In this document: positions 24,853-34,225 of the stretch, one piece after another
Layout: the number at the start of each line of letters is the position of its first letter
Position numbering within the stretch: the stretch's first letter is position 1
Assembly: GCA_030651765.1 (NCBI GenBank)
Contig: JAUSBY010000011.1
Location: 124,001 to 188,000, forward strand
Source of the DNA: Coriobacteriia bacterium
GTDB lineage: Bacteria; Actinomycetota; Coriobacteriia; Anaerosomatales; Anaerosomataceae
Direction of reading: 5' to 3'
Length of the DNA stretch: 64,000 bases
Notes under the pieces: model-generated
What the model saw: the letters and a program-made list of their open reading frames with translations, nothing else
What the model was told of the DNA's origin: nothing
Database searches by the model: none
Translations under genes and position numbers: made by a program

Positions 24853-25476
24853 ATGAAGGTCATCCTTTTGACAGACGTGAAGGGACGGGGCACAGAGGGC
24901 GACGTGATCGAGGTCGCCCGCGGCTTCGCCGCCAACTACCTGCTGCCCCGCAAGATGGCCATCGAGGCCACGCGCGGGAACCTCAAGCAGCTCGAGGCTC
25001 GCATGCACAACATCGAGAAGCGTGAAGCGGCCAAGCGCGCCGAGGCTGAGGGTCTTGTCTCGCAGATCACCGGCAAGACCGTCGTGATCGAGGCTAAGGC
25101 CGGAGAAGCAGGCAAGCTGTTCGGTTCGGTCACCGCAGGTATGGTTGCAGATGCGCTTTCCGCGCAGTTCGGCATCGAGGTCGATCGCAAGCGCCTCGAT
25201 CTTCACGGGCACATCAAGACGGTCGGTCAGCACGAGATCGACGTCCGGATCTATCAGGATGTGACCGCGTCGCTGGTTCTCAGCGTGGTGCCGCTCGGCG
25301 GCGTGCTGGCCCCGGCGGCGGTTCCGTCCGAGGTCAGCGAGCCGGTAGCGGAAGCCGCTGCCGACGAGGTGGCCGCCTACGATGCTGAAGACGTGGCCGA
25401 CGAGACCACGGCAGCCGACGACGCGGTCGAGACCGATGTCGAGGTCGAAGCCGAGGACGCTGACGCCGACGCGTAG
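24853..25476 (+). CDS. rplI: 50S ribosomal protein bL9 with acidic C-terminal extension
   Basis: A 207-residue protein. The N-terminal domain MKVILLTDVKGRGTEGDVIEV with RGFAANYLLPRKMA and the C-terminal domain to about residue 150 are standard bL9. A further 50 or so residues are almost only Ala, Asp, Glu and Val, a tail absent from the usual 148-residue protein. GAGGAG precedes the ATG. Confidence 0.94.
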   Translation: MKVILLTDVKGRGTEGDVIEVARGFAANYLLPRKMAIEATRGNLKQLEARMHNIEKREAAKRAEAEGLVSQITGKTVVIEAKAGEAGKLFGSVTAGMVADALSAQFGIEVDRKRLDLHGHIKTVGQHEIDVRIYQDVTASLVLSVVPLGGVLAPAAVPSEVSEPVAEAAADEVAAYDAEDVADETTAADDAVETDVEVEAEDADADA

Positions 25477-25539
25477 GATCGCCAAACGGGCGCGTAGGTG
25501 TCGGAGATCCGGCGCCGCGTGCACATGACAGGAGCGACT

Positions 25540-26901
25540 ATGGCCGACGACGGAGCACGAGCTCTGGCGGAACGAGTGCCACCGCATAACGTGGAAGCCG
25601 AGCAGTCGCTGCTCGGCTCCATGTTCCTGTCCGTGGATGCGGTCGAGAACTGCGTGACGATGGTCGAGGAGGAGGACTTCTACCGGCCTCCTCACCGCAA
25701 GATCTACGCCGCCATCAAGCACCTGCACCTTCGCGGTGAGGCCGTCGACCAGATCACTGTCGCGGCTCGTCTCGAGTCAACGGGAGAGATTGACGCGGCG
25801 GGCGGCAAGCCGTATCTGCTGGACATCACCGGCACCGTACCTACGGCTGCCAACGCCGAGTACTACGCCGGAATCGTGAAGCGCACCTCGATGCTGCGCC
25901 AGCTGATCGATGCGGCCACCCGGATCCAGGCCATCGGCTACGGCAGTCCCGACGACATCGACTCCGTCGTCGAAGAGTCCGAGAAGCTCATCTTCAACGT
26001 CACCAACAAGCGGGTTTCGTCCAACTTCCTTGCGCTCGACGAGTTGATGACCGAGGGATTCAAGCAGATCGAGCTGCTCTACGACCGCAAAGCCCACATC
26101 ACGGGAGTCCCCACGGGCTTCCCGGACCTCGACAAGATCCTTGCGGGCCTCCACAAAGGGGACCTCGTGATCCTGGCCGCGCGGCCGTCGGTCGGAAAGA
26201 CCGCGTTCGCCCTCAACATCGCGGTGAACGCCGCGAAGGCGGGTCACCCCACGGCGGTGTTCTCGCTCGAGATGTCGTCGGCACAGCTGGTTCAGCGCAT
26301 CCTGTGCGCCGAGGCACGGATCGACTCACAGAACCTGCGCACGGGGCATCTGGCCGACAGCGATTGGCCGCTCATCATGCAGGCGATGGGCCGCCTCGGC
26401 TCGGTGCCGCTGTGGGTGGACGACACGCCGTCGATCTCGATCCTCGAGGTCCGGGCCAAAGCGCGGCGCCTGTTCCGGGACAAGCCCGACGGGCTGATCA
26501 TCGTCGACTACCTGCAACTCATGCAGCCGCACGGCCGCCGATCGGAGAACAGGCAGGTCGAGATCGCCGAGATCTCTCGGGGGCTCAAGATCCTGGCCAA
26601 GGAGCTCGACTGCCCCGTGCTTGCCCTCTCACAGCTCTCGCGTGCTGTAGAGCAGCGGGCAAACAAGAGGCCGCAACTCTCTGACCTGCGCGAATCGGGC
26701 GCGATCGAGCAGGATGCCGACGTGGTCATGTTCATCGATCGCAACACGGACCCTTCGGCCGAGGCGGAGCCCGGGCGGCCCGGTAAGGGCGAAGCCGATG
26801 TCATCGTCGCCAAGCACCGCAACGGACCCATCGACAACTGCAAGCTTGCATACCTCGAGCGCTTCACGCGGTTCGTGCCGTTGGCGAGCAACGTCCCATA
26901 G
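25540..26901 (+). CDS. dnaB: Replicative DNA helicase DnaB
   Basis: A 453-residue protein; ATG 25540 follows AGGAGCG. The N-terminal domain starts VPPHNVEAEQSLLGSMFLS; the RecA-like domain has Walker A ARPSVGKTAFALNIA near 213, then SLEMSSAQLVQRIL and Walker B IIVDYLQLM. No intein is present, unlike some actinobacterial DnaB. Last gene of the ribosomal-replication cluster. Confidence 0.96.
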   Translation: MADDGARALAERVPPHNVEAEQSLLGSMFLSVDAVENCVTMVEEEDFYRPPHRKIYAAIKHLHLRGEAVDQITVAARLESTGEIDAAGGKPYLLDITGTVPTAANAEYYAGIVKRTSMLRQLIDAATRIQAIGYGSPDDIDSVVEESEKLIFNVTNKRVSSNFLALDELMTEGFKQIELLYDRKAHITGVPTGFPDLDKILAGLHKGDLVILAARPSVGKTAFALNIAVNAAKAGHPTAVFSLEMSSAQLVQRILCAEARIDSQNLRTGHLADSDWPLIMQAMGRLGSVPLWVDDTPSISILEVRAKARRLFRDKPDGLIIVDYLQLMQPHGRRSENRQVEIAEISRGLKILAKELDCPVLALSQLSRAVEQRANKRPQLSDLRESGAIEQDADVVMFIDRNTDPSAEAEPGRPGKGEADVIVAKHRNGPIDNCKLAYLERFTRFVPLASNVP

Positions 26902-26940
26902 GGCACCCGCCCGCACGTCCGCGGGCGCTGAGGAGGGCAC

Positions 26941-28329
26941 ATGGGCCGAGAGCGCTACGACGCGGTCATCATCGGCGCCGGTCCGGCGGGCATCTTCGCC
27001 GCGACCGAGTTGATTCGCAGCCGGCCCGACTTGTCCGTGTTGATCGTGGAACGCGGAAAGCCGATCGAGCAGCGCTCGTGTCCGGCGCGCCAGACGCACT
27101 GCATCAGCTGTCCGACGTGCGCGATCATGACGGGTTGGGGCGGTGCTGGCGCGTTTTCCGACGGCAAGCTCACGCTCTCCACCGACGTCGGCGGCTGGCT
27201 CGGCGAATTCGTGGGAACGCAGGCGCTCGAGCGTCTGATCGACGACAGCGACCGGCTGTGGCTCGAGTTCGGCGCAACGGTCGAGGTACACGCGCCCTCG
27301 CCGGAGGCCGAGGAGCGCCTGGTGCGTGCAGCGACGCTTGCCGGCATGCGGCTCATTCCCATGCGCGTGCGTCACATCGGGAGCGACCGCTCACCGGCGG
27401 TCCTGCAGGCGATGTACGACTATCTCGTTTCCGTCGGAGTCGAGGTGCGCACGGGAACCGGAGCCGTGCGAATCGTGGTGGACTCCGGCCACGTCGTCGG
27501 CGTCGAGCTGGCCGATGGTACCGAGGTCAGGTCTGACGTCGTGATCGCCGCACCTGGTCGTGACGGTGCCGACTGGCTCGCTGCCCAGGCGCGCTCCCTC
27601 GGTATCTCGCTTGTGAGCAACGCGGTCGACATCGGCGTACGCGTGGAGGTCCCTGCACCGGTGATGGAGCCGCTCACCGAGCACCTCTACGAGGCGAAAC
27701 TGATCCAGTACTCGCGTCGCTTCGGCGACCAGGTGCGCACGTTCTGCATGAACCCCTACGGCGCGGTCACGGCCGAGAGCTACGGGGATATCATCACCGT
27801 CAACGGGCACTCGTACGCGGATCGCAAGACCGGCAACACCAACTTCGCCGTTCTCGTGAGCCAGCATTTCACGCACCCGTTCCAGGAGCCGATCACCTAC
27901 GGTACCTCGATCGCACGCCTGGCCAATCTGCTCGGCGAGGGCATCTTGATCCAGCGGCTCGGTGATCTTCGAGCGGGGCGACGCTCGACAGCGAAGCGGA
28001 TCGCGCAGTCGGTCGTGGAACCGACGATGCCGGGCGCTACCCCCGGGGACCTGTCGTTCGTACTGCCGTATCGTCACCTCGTCGACATCCTCGACTTCCT
28101 CGACGCGATGGACGCACTCGCGCCGGGTGTAGCGGCCGATGACACGTTGCTGTACGGCGTCGAGGTCAAGTTCTACTCCTCGAGACTCGAGCTCGATGCG
28201 AGCCTGCAGACGCAGGTTTCGGGGCTGTACGCCGTGGGTGATGGAGCGGGTGTCACGCGTGGGCTCGTGCAGTCCAGCGCCAGCGGACTCGTTGCGGCGC
28301 GCGCGGCATTGGCCGGGATGGCAGTCTAG
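26941..28329 (+). CDS. FAD-dependent oxidoreductase (COG2509 type)
   Basis: A 462-residue flavoprotein. The Rossmann FAD motif VIIGAGPAGIFAATEL is at residues 9-24, then SCPARQTHCISCPTCAIMTGWGGAGAFSDGKL, a Cys-rich block that characterises the uncharacterised FAD-dependent dehydrogenase group COG2509. The C-terminal FAD-contact motif is YAVGDGAGVTRGL. The physiological substrate is unknown. It follows dnaB by 39 bases behind GAGGAG and may be a separate unit. Confidence 0.87.
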   Translation: MGRERYDAVIIGAGPAGIFAATELIRSRPDLSVLIVERGKPIEQRSCPARQTHCISCPTCAIMTGWGGAGAFSDGKLTLSTDVGGWLGEFVGTQALERLIDDSDRLWLEFGATVEVHAPSPEAEERLVRAATLAGMRLIPMRVRHIGSDRSPAVLQAMYDYLVSVGVEVRTGTGAVRIVVDSGHVVGVELADGTEVRSDVVIAAPGRDGADWLAAQARSLGISLVSNAVDIGVRVEVPAPVMEPLTEHLYEAKLIQYSRRFGDQVRTFCMNPYGAVTAESYGDIITVNGHSYADRKTGNTNFAVLVSQHFTHPFQEPITYGTSIARLANLLGEGILIQRLGDLRAGRRSTAKRIAQSVVEPTMPGATPGDLSFVLPYRHLVDILDFLDAMDALAPGVAADDTLLYGVEVKFYSSRLELDASLQTQVSGLYAVGDGAGVTRGLVQSSASGLVAARAALAGMAV

Positions 28330-28364
28330 GCGAGGCCCATCCGGGAGAGCGGCGGGTCGTCCGG

Positions 28365-30341
28365 TCAGCGCGTCTTGAAGCGGGTGAGCACTCCAAGCAG
28401 GCTCTCGGCCTCGACCTCGACCGAGTCGGCCGAGTCGGCGAGTTGACGTGCCGCGGCTGCGGTCTCTGAGGAACTCACATTCACCGGGTGCATCGCTTCG
28501 ACCAGCTGGTCTGACGCCCGCTTCTGCTGCACCGTCGCTTCGGCGATCTCACGTGCGGCGGCGGCGGTCTCCTCCATCTGCCGGACGATCGACCCGAACG
28601 TCTGTCGTGACTCCCGGCTCGCCTCCACGGTCCCCTCGGTCAGAACAGCCTGATGGCCGGCCGCGTCGCGCAGACGCGCGCTTGCCACCTGGATACCGGA
28701 GACGAGCTCTGAGATGCGTCCGGCCGAGCGCCCGACGGAGTCGGCGAGCGCGCGGATCTCGGATGAGACGACGGCGAAGCCCTTCCCGGCCTCTCCCGCA
28801 CGCGCCGCTTCGATCGCCGCGTTCAGTGCGAGGATCTTCGTCTGCTCGGCGATGCCCGCGATCATTCCGGTCATCTCGGTGATGTCGTCGGCGACAGCTG
28901 TCATCGCGTCCGCGGCCTGGGTCATGTCGTGTGCGCCGCTCGCCAGACCGCCCATCGCCTCGTGCGCGCGATCGACGGTGGCGACACCGCCCTGGGCCGA
29001 CTCGAGTGCGTCCTCGGCAGCATCAAGAACGTGTCGCGCGCCGTCGGCGACTGCCTGGAAGCTCGCGGTGAGTTCCTCGAGCGTCGACGTGGTCTGGGCC
29101 ACCGACGACGCCTGATGCGTGGCGTGTTCAGCCGAGGAGCGGGATGCTGCGGAGATCTCGGCCGAGACTGACCGGAGATGCATGACCGACTCCTCGACCT
29201 GCGCGATGACGCTGCGCAGTCCGCCGGTCATCGTGTTGAATGCGGTTCCGAGTTCCCGGATCTCCCGGTAGCCGGTCGTTGGTACCTGGGCGGTAAGGTC
29301 GCCGGAAGCAACCGTCTGGGCTGCCTCGTCGAGTCCGGCCAGGGGGCGTGCGAGAGCCCGGCTCACGTTCACCGCGCCGAGGAGGGCGAGGAGAAAGGCC
29401 GCGATGATCACGCCGCCGAACGTGAGCGCGAACCCGCGAGTGGCGGCGGTGAACGGTGACTCATCGACGCCAACGTACAGCATGCCGACGATGGTCCCAT
29501 GAGGATCTCGCAGCGGCTCGTATGCCGTCAGATATCGGGTGGTCACCACGAACGCATCGCCGCGGTAGGTCTCTCCGCCCTCGAGTGTTGCCGCGCGGAC
29601 CGTATCCGAGATGACCGTTCCGACCGCGCGCTCGCCCTCCTCCGTCAGCACGGTGGTCGAGATGCGCGTTCCTGCCTGGAAGATGGTCGCGGTGCCCCCG
29701 ACCTTGTCCACGATGGAGTCGACGATCTCGAAGCGCAGCTTGAGAATCCGGACCGCCACGAGCGTGCCGTCGTGAAACGGAGCGGTAGCCACGATCGCGA
29801 GAGCGCCATCGGCCTCGCCCGGGACGACCGTCCCGTTCGGCGTCTCTTTCTGCGTGAGCCGCATCCTCTGGGCCAGGCCGACGGCGGCGAGTTCGTCCTC
29901 GGGCACCACCGCGAGGCCGACCATGGGATCGGCCGCACCGGCCGCGGATCGGATGAGATCCCACGTCGTGGTGTACCCCGCTCCGCCGAGGCTTGTGAGG
30001 CGCACGCTGCCGTCCGGCGCCACGACGGCGAAATACGTGATGCCCGTGAGGTCCGCGCGACGGGAGAGCTCGCCTATGAGAGCTACGCGGGTGTCTCCGG
30101 TCCCATCCGGAAGATCGCGATCGTCCGCCGTTTCGCTGAGCGACCCAACAACTGAGGCCGTCGCGTCGGTGAGCGTACCGGCCGCGACCGCCATGTTGGT
30201 GTCAACCACGCGCTGCGCCTGCTCCCAGACCACAGCATCGAACCGCGCGATGCCGAACCAGGCGGCGAGAACGAGCACGCCCGTGACGATGGCCACGAGG
30301 CTCAAGATGAGCCTCATTCGCAGAGACATTCCGGAACCCAT
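28365..30341 (-). CDS. Methyl-accepting chemotaxis protein with Cache-type sensor
   Basis: A 658-residue protein. TM1 (about 8-28), an extracytoplasmic sensor with [21 protein letters not shown] (about 40-310; single or double Cache type), TM2 (about 318-338), a HAMP domain and a long cytoplasmic four-helix signalling domain. The hairpin tip [19 protein letters not shown] near residue 500 is the CheA/CheW contact. No che gene is near, so it signals to an array encoded elsewhere. A minus-strand TTGACA (30524-30519) lies upstream, within the shared control region. Confidence 0.93.
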   Translation of the reverse strand: MGSGMSLRMRLILSLVAIVTGVLVLAAWFGIARFDAVVWEQAQRVVDTNMAVAAGTLTDATASVVGSLSETADDRDLPDGTGDTRVALIGELSRRADLTGITYFAVVAPDGSVRLTSLGGAGYTTTWDLIRSAAGAADPMVGLAVVPEDELAAVGLAQRMRLTQKETPNGTVVPGEADGALAIVATAPFHDGTLVAVRILKLRFEIVDSIVDKVGGTATIFQAGTRISTTVLTEEGERAVGTVISDTVRAATLEGGETYRGDAFVVTTRYLTAYEPLRDPHGTIVGMLYVGVDESPFTAATRGFALTFGGVIIAAFLLALLGAVNVSRALARPLAGLDEAAQTVASGDLTAQVPTTGYREIRELGTAFNTMTGGLRSVIAQVEESVMHLRSVSAEISAASRSSAEHATHQASSVAQTTSTLEELTASFQAVADGARHVLDAAEDALESAQGGVATVDRAHEAMGGLASGAHDMTQAADAMTAVADDITEMTGMIAGIAEQTKILALNAAIEAARAGEAGKGFAVVSSEIRALADSVGRSAGRISELVSGIQVASARLRDAAGHQAVLTEGTVEASRESRQTFGSIVRQMEETAAAAREIAEATVQQKRASDQLVEAMHPVNVSSSETAAAARQLADSADSVEVEAESLLGVLTRFKTR

Positions 30342-30498
30342 GTGCACATCCCTCGGCAGGTGCTGATTGCCGTAGTCAATCGCCCGACGCATCCGCAGCA
30401 GATCGCGGCTGTCGCCCAGAATCGACCGTCCAGCTCCCCGAGCGGCTGGCCTTGAGGCACGGTACCACTTTGTTGCTTGCAGTGACAAGTAACGTGTG

Positions 30499-30518
30499 GT
30501 ATACCCCAGGGGGTATAC
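30499..30518. promoter_or_regulatory. CsoR/CstR (DUF156)-type operator palindrome
   Basis: GTATACCCC (30499-30507) and GGGGTATAC (30510-30518) form a perfect palindrome with a two-base centre. TACCCC...GGGGTA is the form bound by CsoR (copper) and CstR (persulfide) repressors. It overlaps a plus-strand -10 TATACT (30514-30519) of the transporter gene and abuts a minus-strand TTGACA, so it could control both neighbours. No CsoR-like gene lies in the window. Confidence 0.72.
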
Positions 30519-30556
30519 TGTCAAGCACGTGACGCGCTGTCCATGAAGGGTCACCG

Positions 30557-31564
30557 GTGGCGAACTCCCTCGAAACACATTCGATCGTCCGCGTGTTGGG
30601 CGGCCTGCCCAAACGGTTGGTGGCGTTGATCCCCCTCGCCATGCTCGCGGGCCTCCTTGTGGGCATCGTCGCTGACGTGAGCGCCCTCAAGGTGCTCGTG
30701 CTGCCGATGACGATGCTGATGGTCTACCCGATGCTTGTGAACTTCCGGATCCGCGAGGCGTTGGACATGCGCGACAGTCGGGCGGTCGGTCTTGCTATGG
30801 GACTCGACTTCATCGTGCTGCCCGCCATCGCGTGGCTGCTTGCGGTGCTGTTCTTTCGTCACGAGCCTGGCCTGTTCGTGGGTATGGTGCTCGCCGGACT
30901 CTTCCCGACCAGCGGCATGACCATCAGTTGGACCGGCTTTGCCAAGGGCAACGTCGCGGCAGCCGTGAAGATGACCGTGATCGGCCTGATCGCCGCGTCA
31001 CTCCTGGCGCCTGGGTATCTCCTGCTGATGGCCGGTGCCGTCGTGCCGGTCGACGTAGCCGAGGTGGCCCGCACGGTGTTCTTCGTGGTGGGAATTCCGC
31101 TCGCTGCAGGCGTGCTGACGCGGAGTGCGTTGGTCCGTCGCTACGGCGCCGAGCGGTATCGCGCGCGCGTCGCGCCGGTCTTCCCGGGCCTGTCGACGAT
31201 AGGCGTGCTGGCGATCGTGTTCCTGGCCATCGCGCTGAAGGCACGCATGATCGTGTCATCACCCGCCCTCGTGCTGCGCATCATGGTGCCGCTGGCTATC
31301 TTCTACGCGCTCAACTATCTGATCGCTACGGTCATCGGACGACGGTTCCTGCCCCGTGGCGACGCGATAGCCGTGGTGTACGGGACGGCTATGCGGAACC
31401 TCTCGATCGCACTCGGCATCGCGATGGCGAGCTTCGGTGCCGAGGCGGCACTCGTTCTCTCGGCAGCCTATGTCGTGCAGGTGCAGTCGGCGGCCTGGTA
31501 CGTCAAGAAGACGGACAGGGTGTTCGGGCCGGCGCCGTCACCCGACCTCGCCAAAGCCGCCTGA
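30557..31564 (+). CDS. BASS-superfamily transporter, ACR3/bile acid symporter-like
   Basis: A 335-residue protein from GTG 30557 with about ten transmembrane helices. Features such as [36 protein letters not shown] and [13 protein letters not shown] place it in the SBF/ACR3 superfamily. ACR3 members export arsenite using a conserved Cys in helix 4; the matching position here (FPTSGM) has no Cys, so arsenite export is uncertain. The CsoR/CstR-type operator suggests induction by metal or reactive sulfur, with an anion such as thiosulfate or sulfite as possible substrate (inference). Confidence 0.75.
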   Translation: MANSLETHSIVRVLGGLPKRLVALIPLAMLAGLLVGIVADVSALKVLVLPMTMLMVYPMLVNFRIREALDMRDSRAVGLAMGLDFIVLPAIAWLLAVLFFRHEPGLFVGMVLAGLFPTSGMTISWTGFAKGNVAAAVKMTVIGLIAASLLAPGYLLLMAGAVVPVDVAEVARTVFFVVGIPLAAGVLTRSALVRRYGAERYRARVAPVFPGLSTIGVLAIVFLAIALKARMIVSSPALVLRIMVPLAIFYALNYLIATVIGRRFLPRGDAIAVVYGTAMRNLSIALGIAMASFGAEAALVLSAAYVVQVQSAAWYVKKTDRVFGPAPSPDLAKAA

Positions 31565-31571
31565 CGCCGGG

Positions 31572-32240
31572 TCAGGCGTCGACCGGCAGTAGGTCCTCGT
31601 AGTCCTCGAAGCGTTGCGGCCCGTCGAGTATGAGGCCCTCGCCGGAGAAGACGTTGACGCGAGTGCCGTTGATGTAGAACTCAACAGCATCGACCGTCGG
31701 GAACTGGGTGAGCGTGTAGACGACCTGAGCAAGGCGTGAGGTGACCGAGAACGTTCCACCACCCGATGAGAACTCGCTCGACAGGTCCACCTTCGCTACA
31801 CCGTCGTCCACCGTTACCCCGAGAAGCTTCGTGCCCGAGGGGATAGCCGTGCTGATCGCGGGCCAGGTGCTCTTCTCGGCGGCGGTCGGGCCACTCAGAA
31901 GCTCGCCCATCGCTGCGGTGGCGACCGCCTGGGTGTAGGGCACCGTCCGCTCCACGCCGAGTGCGTTCTCGCCGGCGGAGACCCAGTACAGTCGCACCGT
32001 GATCGTCTCGGGGGTGGTGCCGGGCTCCTCATCCGAGCTGCCGTCGTCGGCCTCGGGATCGACGGTTGGGGGCGCGGTGTCGTCGGACGGTTCCTCGCCA
32101 TTATCTGCCGAGGGCGTTTCCGTAGCTTCACCCGTGGTCTCGTCGGCTGGTTGGTCTTTCGTGCAACCGAGGGAAAGCGCGACGGTGGCGAGCAAGGCGA
32201 CGAACAGGAGTGCTGAAATGACGTACCGGAACCGTGACAT
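31572..32240 (-). CDS. GerMN-domain lipoprotein
   Basis: A 222-residue protein; ATG 32240 follows GGGAGG. A signal peptide ends at a lipobox (ATVALSLGC), followed by a Thr/Glu/Asp-rich linker and a GerMN domain (TITVRLYWVSAGENALGVERTV... PSGTKLLGVTVDDGVAKVDLSSEF). GerMN occurs in spore-germination GerM and in actinobacterial LpqB and has a possible role in peptidoglycan or sensor interaction. Convergent with the transporter gene and only 7 bases from it. Confidence 0.87.
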   Translation of the reverse strand: MSRFRYVISALLFVALLATVALSLGCTKDQPADETTGEATETPSADNGEEPSDDTAPPTVDPEADDGSSDEEPGTTPETITVRLYWVSAGENALGVERTVPYTQAVATAAMGELLSGPTAAEKSTWPAISTAIPSGTKLLGVTVDDGVAKVDLSSEFSSGGGTFSVTSRLAQVVYTLTQFPTVDAVEFYINGTRVNVFSGEGLILDGPQRFEDYEDLLPVDA

Positions 32241-32378
32241 GAAGAGCCTCCCGCTCGTTGGACAGTACCTCTTCTGTATGTACCGACGCGCGGCGTGTCC
32301 GAATCGTTCCACTGAGGTCGCCGACGCGCGTAAGGTTGGCGGTGTATGCTCCCGGTATCAGCGAGCAGGGAGCCGAAC

Positions 32379-32714
32379 GTGATCACACCCGGCGGCGCGG
32401 AGTGCGCCCTGTACTACGAGGACTTCAGGCGTGGCGCGAACGTCCAGGAGTGCCGGGCGGTCACCGACCCGCGCTCGGCGGACTGGCAACCGACCGACTG
32501 CGCGCGCTGCCCGGTTCCGGAGATCCTGGCGGCCAACGGGAGCCCGTATCTGGACGTTCGCATCACCGTTCGGCCGGGCATGCTCGGCTTTGGCCGGCGT
32601 GTGGACGTGGAGGCGTGGTGCTCGCTGCACGGGCCGATAGGCGGCGACCCTCGCACCGGATGCGCAGTCTGCAATGCGGAGGCCGATGACTTGCTGCAGC
32701 GTGCATTCGACTAG
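32379..32714 (+). CDS. Small Cys-rich protein, unknown
   Basis: A 111-residue protein from GTG 32379 (AGGGAG upstream). A TATGCT -10 at 32345-32350 overlaps the earlier in-frame ATG, which makes that ATG unlikely as the start. It carries ECALYYEDFRRGANVQECRAV, DCARCPVPEIL, a strand-rich middle and TGCAVCNAEAD: about seven cysteines in spaced pairs, suggesting two metal sites. I have no family name or function for it. Confidence 0.7.
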   Translation: MITPGGAECALYYEDFRRGANVQECRAVTDPRSADWQPTDCARCPVPEILAANGSPYLDVRITVRPGMLGFGRRVDVEAWCSLHGPIGGDPRTGCAVCNAEADDLLQRAFD

Positions 32715-32747
32715 CGCGAAGACCCGTCTGCTGGCATACTAGCGCGG

Positions 32748-32769
32748 GCGTCCGCCATGCAGCGGACGC
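32748..32769 (+). promoter_or_regulatory. Leader hairpin upstream of purA
   Basis: GCGTCCGC (32748-32755) pairs with GCGGACGC (32762-32769) around a six-base loop. It lies just after a CATACT -10-like element (32735-32740). The 88 bases to the purA ATG are GC-rich without another clear element. Confidence 0.5.
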
Positions 32770-32857
32770 ATGAGCGTCCCGCCCCGTCAGGCGGTGCGCC
32801 CGGCCCGGGAGCGGCGGCGAGGGTCCGCGGGGCCGAGCATTCTAAGGGGTCTGTCAC

Positions 32858-34147
32858 ATGGCCGGCATCGTCCTCGTCGGCGCCCAATGGGGCGACGAAG
32901 GCAAGGGCAAGATCACCGACCTCATCGCCGACGACTTCGACTACGTCGTGCGCTTTCAGGGCGGCAACAACGCAGGGCACACCGTCATTCACGCGGGCCG
33001 CACACTCAAGCTGCATCTCATTCCGAGCGGGATCATGTACCCGCACATCACGCCTGTCATCGGTAACGGGTGCGTCATCGACCCGAAGGTGCTGCTCGAG
33101 GAGATGGAGCGTCTCGAGGACGACGGACTGTCGACCCACCGGCTGCTGATAAGCGGCAACGCGCACCTGATCATGCCGTATCACCGCGATCTCGACGGTG
33201 CGTCCGAGCGTCGTCTCGGCTCGCTCGAGATCGGCACGACGCGGCGCGGCATCGGCCCGGCGTACATGGACAAGGCCTCGCGCATGGGCATTCGCGTGCA
33301 GGACCTGACCGACGAGCACATCTTCACGAAGAAGGTCGAGGCCGCGCTCCACGAGAAGAACGACATCCTCCACAAGGTCTACGGACTGCCGACCTATACG
33401 ACCGAGCAGATAGTGGACGAGTATCTGATCTACGCCGAGCGCATCAAGCCGCACATCGCCGAGACGAGCGCGATCATCAACAGGGCGCTCGACGCCGGTC
33501 AGTGGGTGCTTTTCGAAGGGGCGCAGGGGGCGCTGCTCGACCTCGACCACGGGACGTATCCCTTCGTGACGTCGAGCTCTCCCACAGCGGGGGGCGCGTG
33601 CACGGGAGTCGGCGTTGGCCCTCGGCGCATCGATCGCGTCTTGGGTATCGCCAAGGCGTACATCACGCGCGTCGGCTCCGGGCCGTTCCCGACCGAACTT
33701 GACGACGAGACAGGGAAGCACTTGATCGAGGTCGGTCACGAATACGGCACCACGACAGGGCGAGAGCGTCGTGCCGGTTGGTTCGACGGGCTTATCGCCC
33801 GCTATGCGGTGCAGATCAACGGCCTCACGGATCTCGTCATCACCAAGCTCGACGTCCTCTCGCAGCTCGAGACCATCAAGGTCTGCGTGGCCTACGAGTA
33901 CGAGGGCCGCCGCTACAACGAGCTGCCGTGCCACCAGACGGCCTTCCATCACGCGCGTCCGATCTACGAGGAGCTCCCCGGCTGGAAGACCGAGATCACG
34001 CACTGCCGCACCTTTGACGAACTGCCACCGGCGGCACAGGAGTACATCACGTTCCTCGAGGACCTCGCCGAGGTGCCGATTGCGATGATCGCGGTGGGCC
34101 CGAGCCGCGAGCAGACGATCATGCGGCGGTGGGAAGGCCGAGTCTAG
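32858..34147 (+). CDS. purA: Adenylosuccinate synthetase
   Basis: A 429-residue protein of normal length. [18 protein letters not shown] (residues 7-24) is the GTP-binding and catalytic signature (D13), with GNNAGHT shortly after and the Q-GA-G-LLD loop in the middle ([21 protein letters not shown]). It joins IMP and aspartate with GTP in AMP synthesis. It starts a run of purine genes with purD and purE, each apparently separately promoted. Confidence 0.97.
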   Translation: MAGIVLVGAQWGDEGKGKITDLIADDFDYVVRFQGGNNAGHTVIHAGRTLKLHLIPSGIMYPHITPVIGNGCVIDPKVLLEEMERLEDDGLSTHRLLISGNAHLIMPYHRDLDGASERRLGSLEIGTTRRGIGPAYMDKASRMGIRVQDLTDEHIFTKKVEAALHEKNDILHKVYGLPTYTTEQIVDEYLIYAERIKPHIAETSAIINRALDAGQWVLFEGAQGALLDLDHGTYPFVTSSSPTAGGACTGVGVGPRRIDRVLGIAKAYITRVGSGPFPTELDDETGKHLIEVGHEYGTTTGRERRAGWFDGLIARYAVQINGLTDLVITKLDVLSQLETIKVCVAYEYEGRRYNELPCHQTAFHHARPIYEELPGWKTEITHCRTFDELPPAAQEYITFLEDLAEVPIAMIAVGPSREQTIMRRWEGRV

Positions 34148-34225
34148 TCCGGCCGACGGTGCGCGATGGCGCTATCGGCTACAATCGAGGACACTGTCGT
34201 TCCCGAGACTCGGGGGTTGTTTCGT

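Noticed and set aside
32715-32857. Purine riboswitch before purA
   Set aside because: The leader has an 8-base hairpin, but no purine-aptamer junction sequence.
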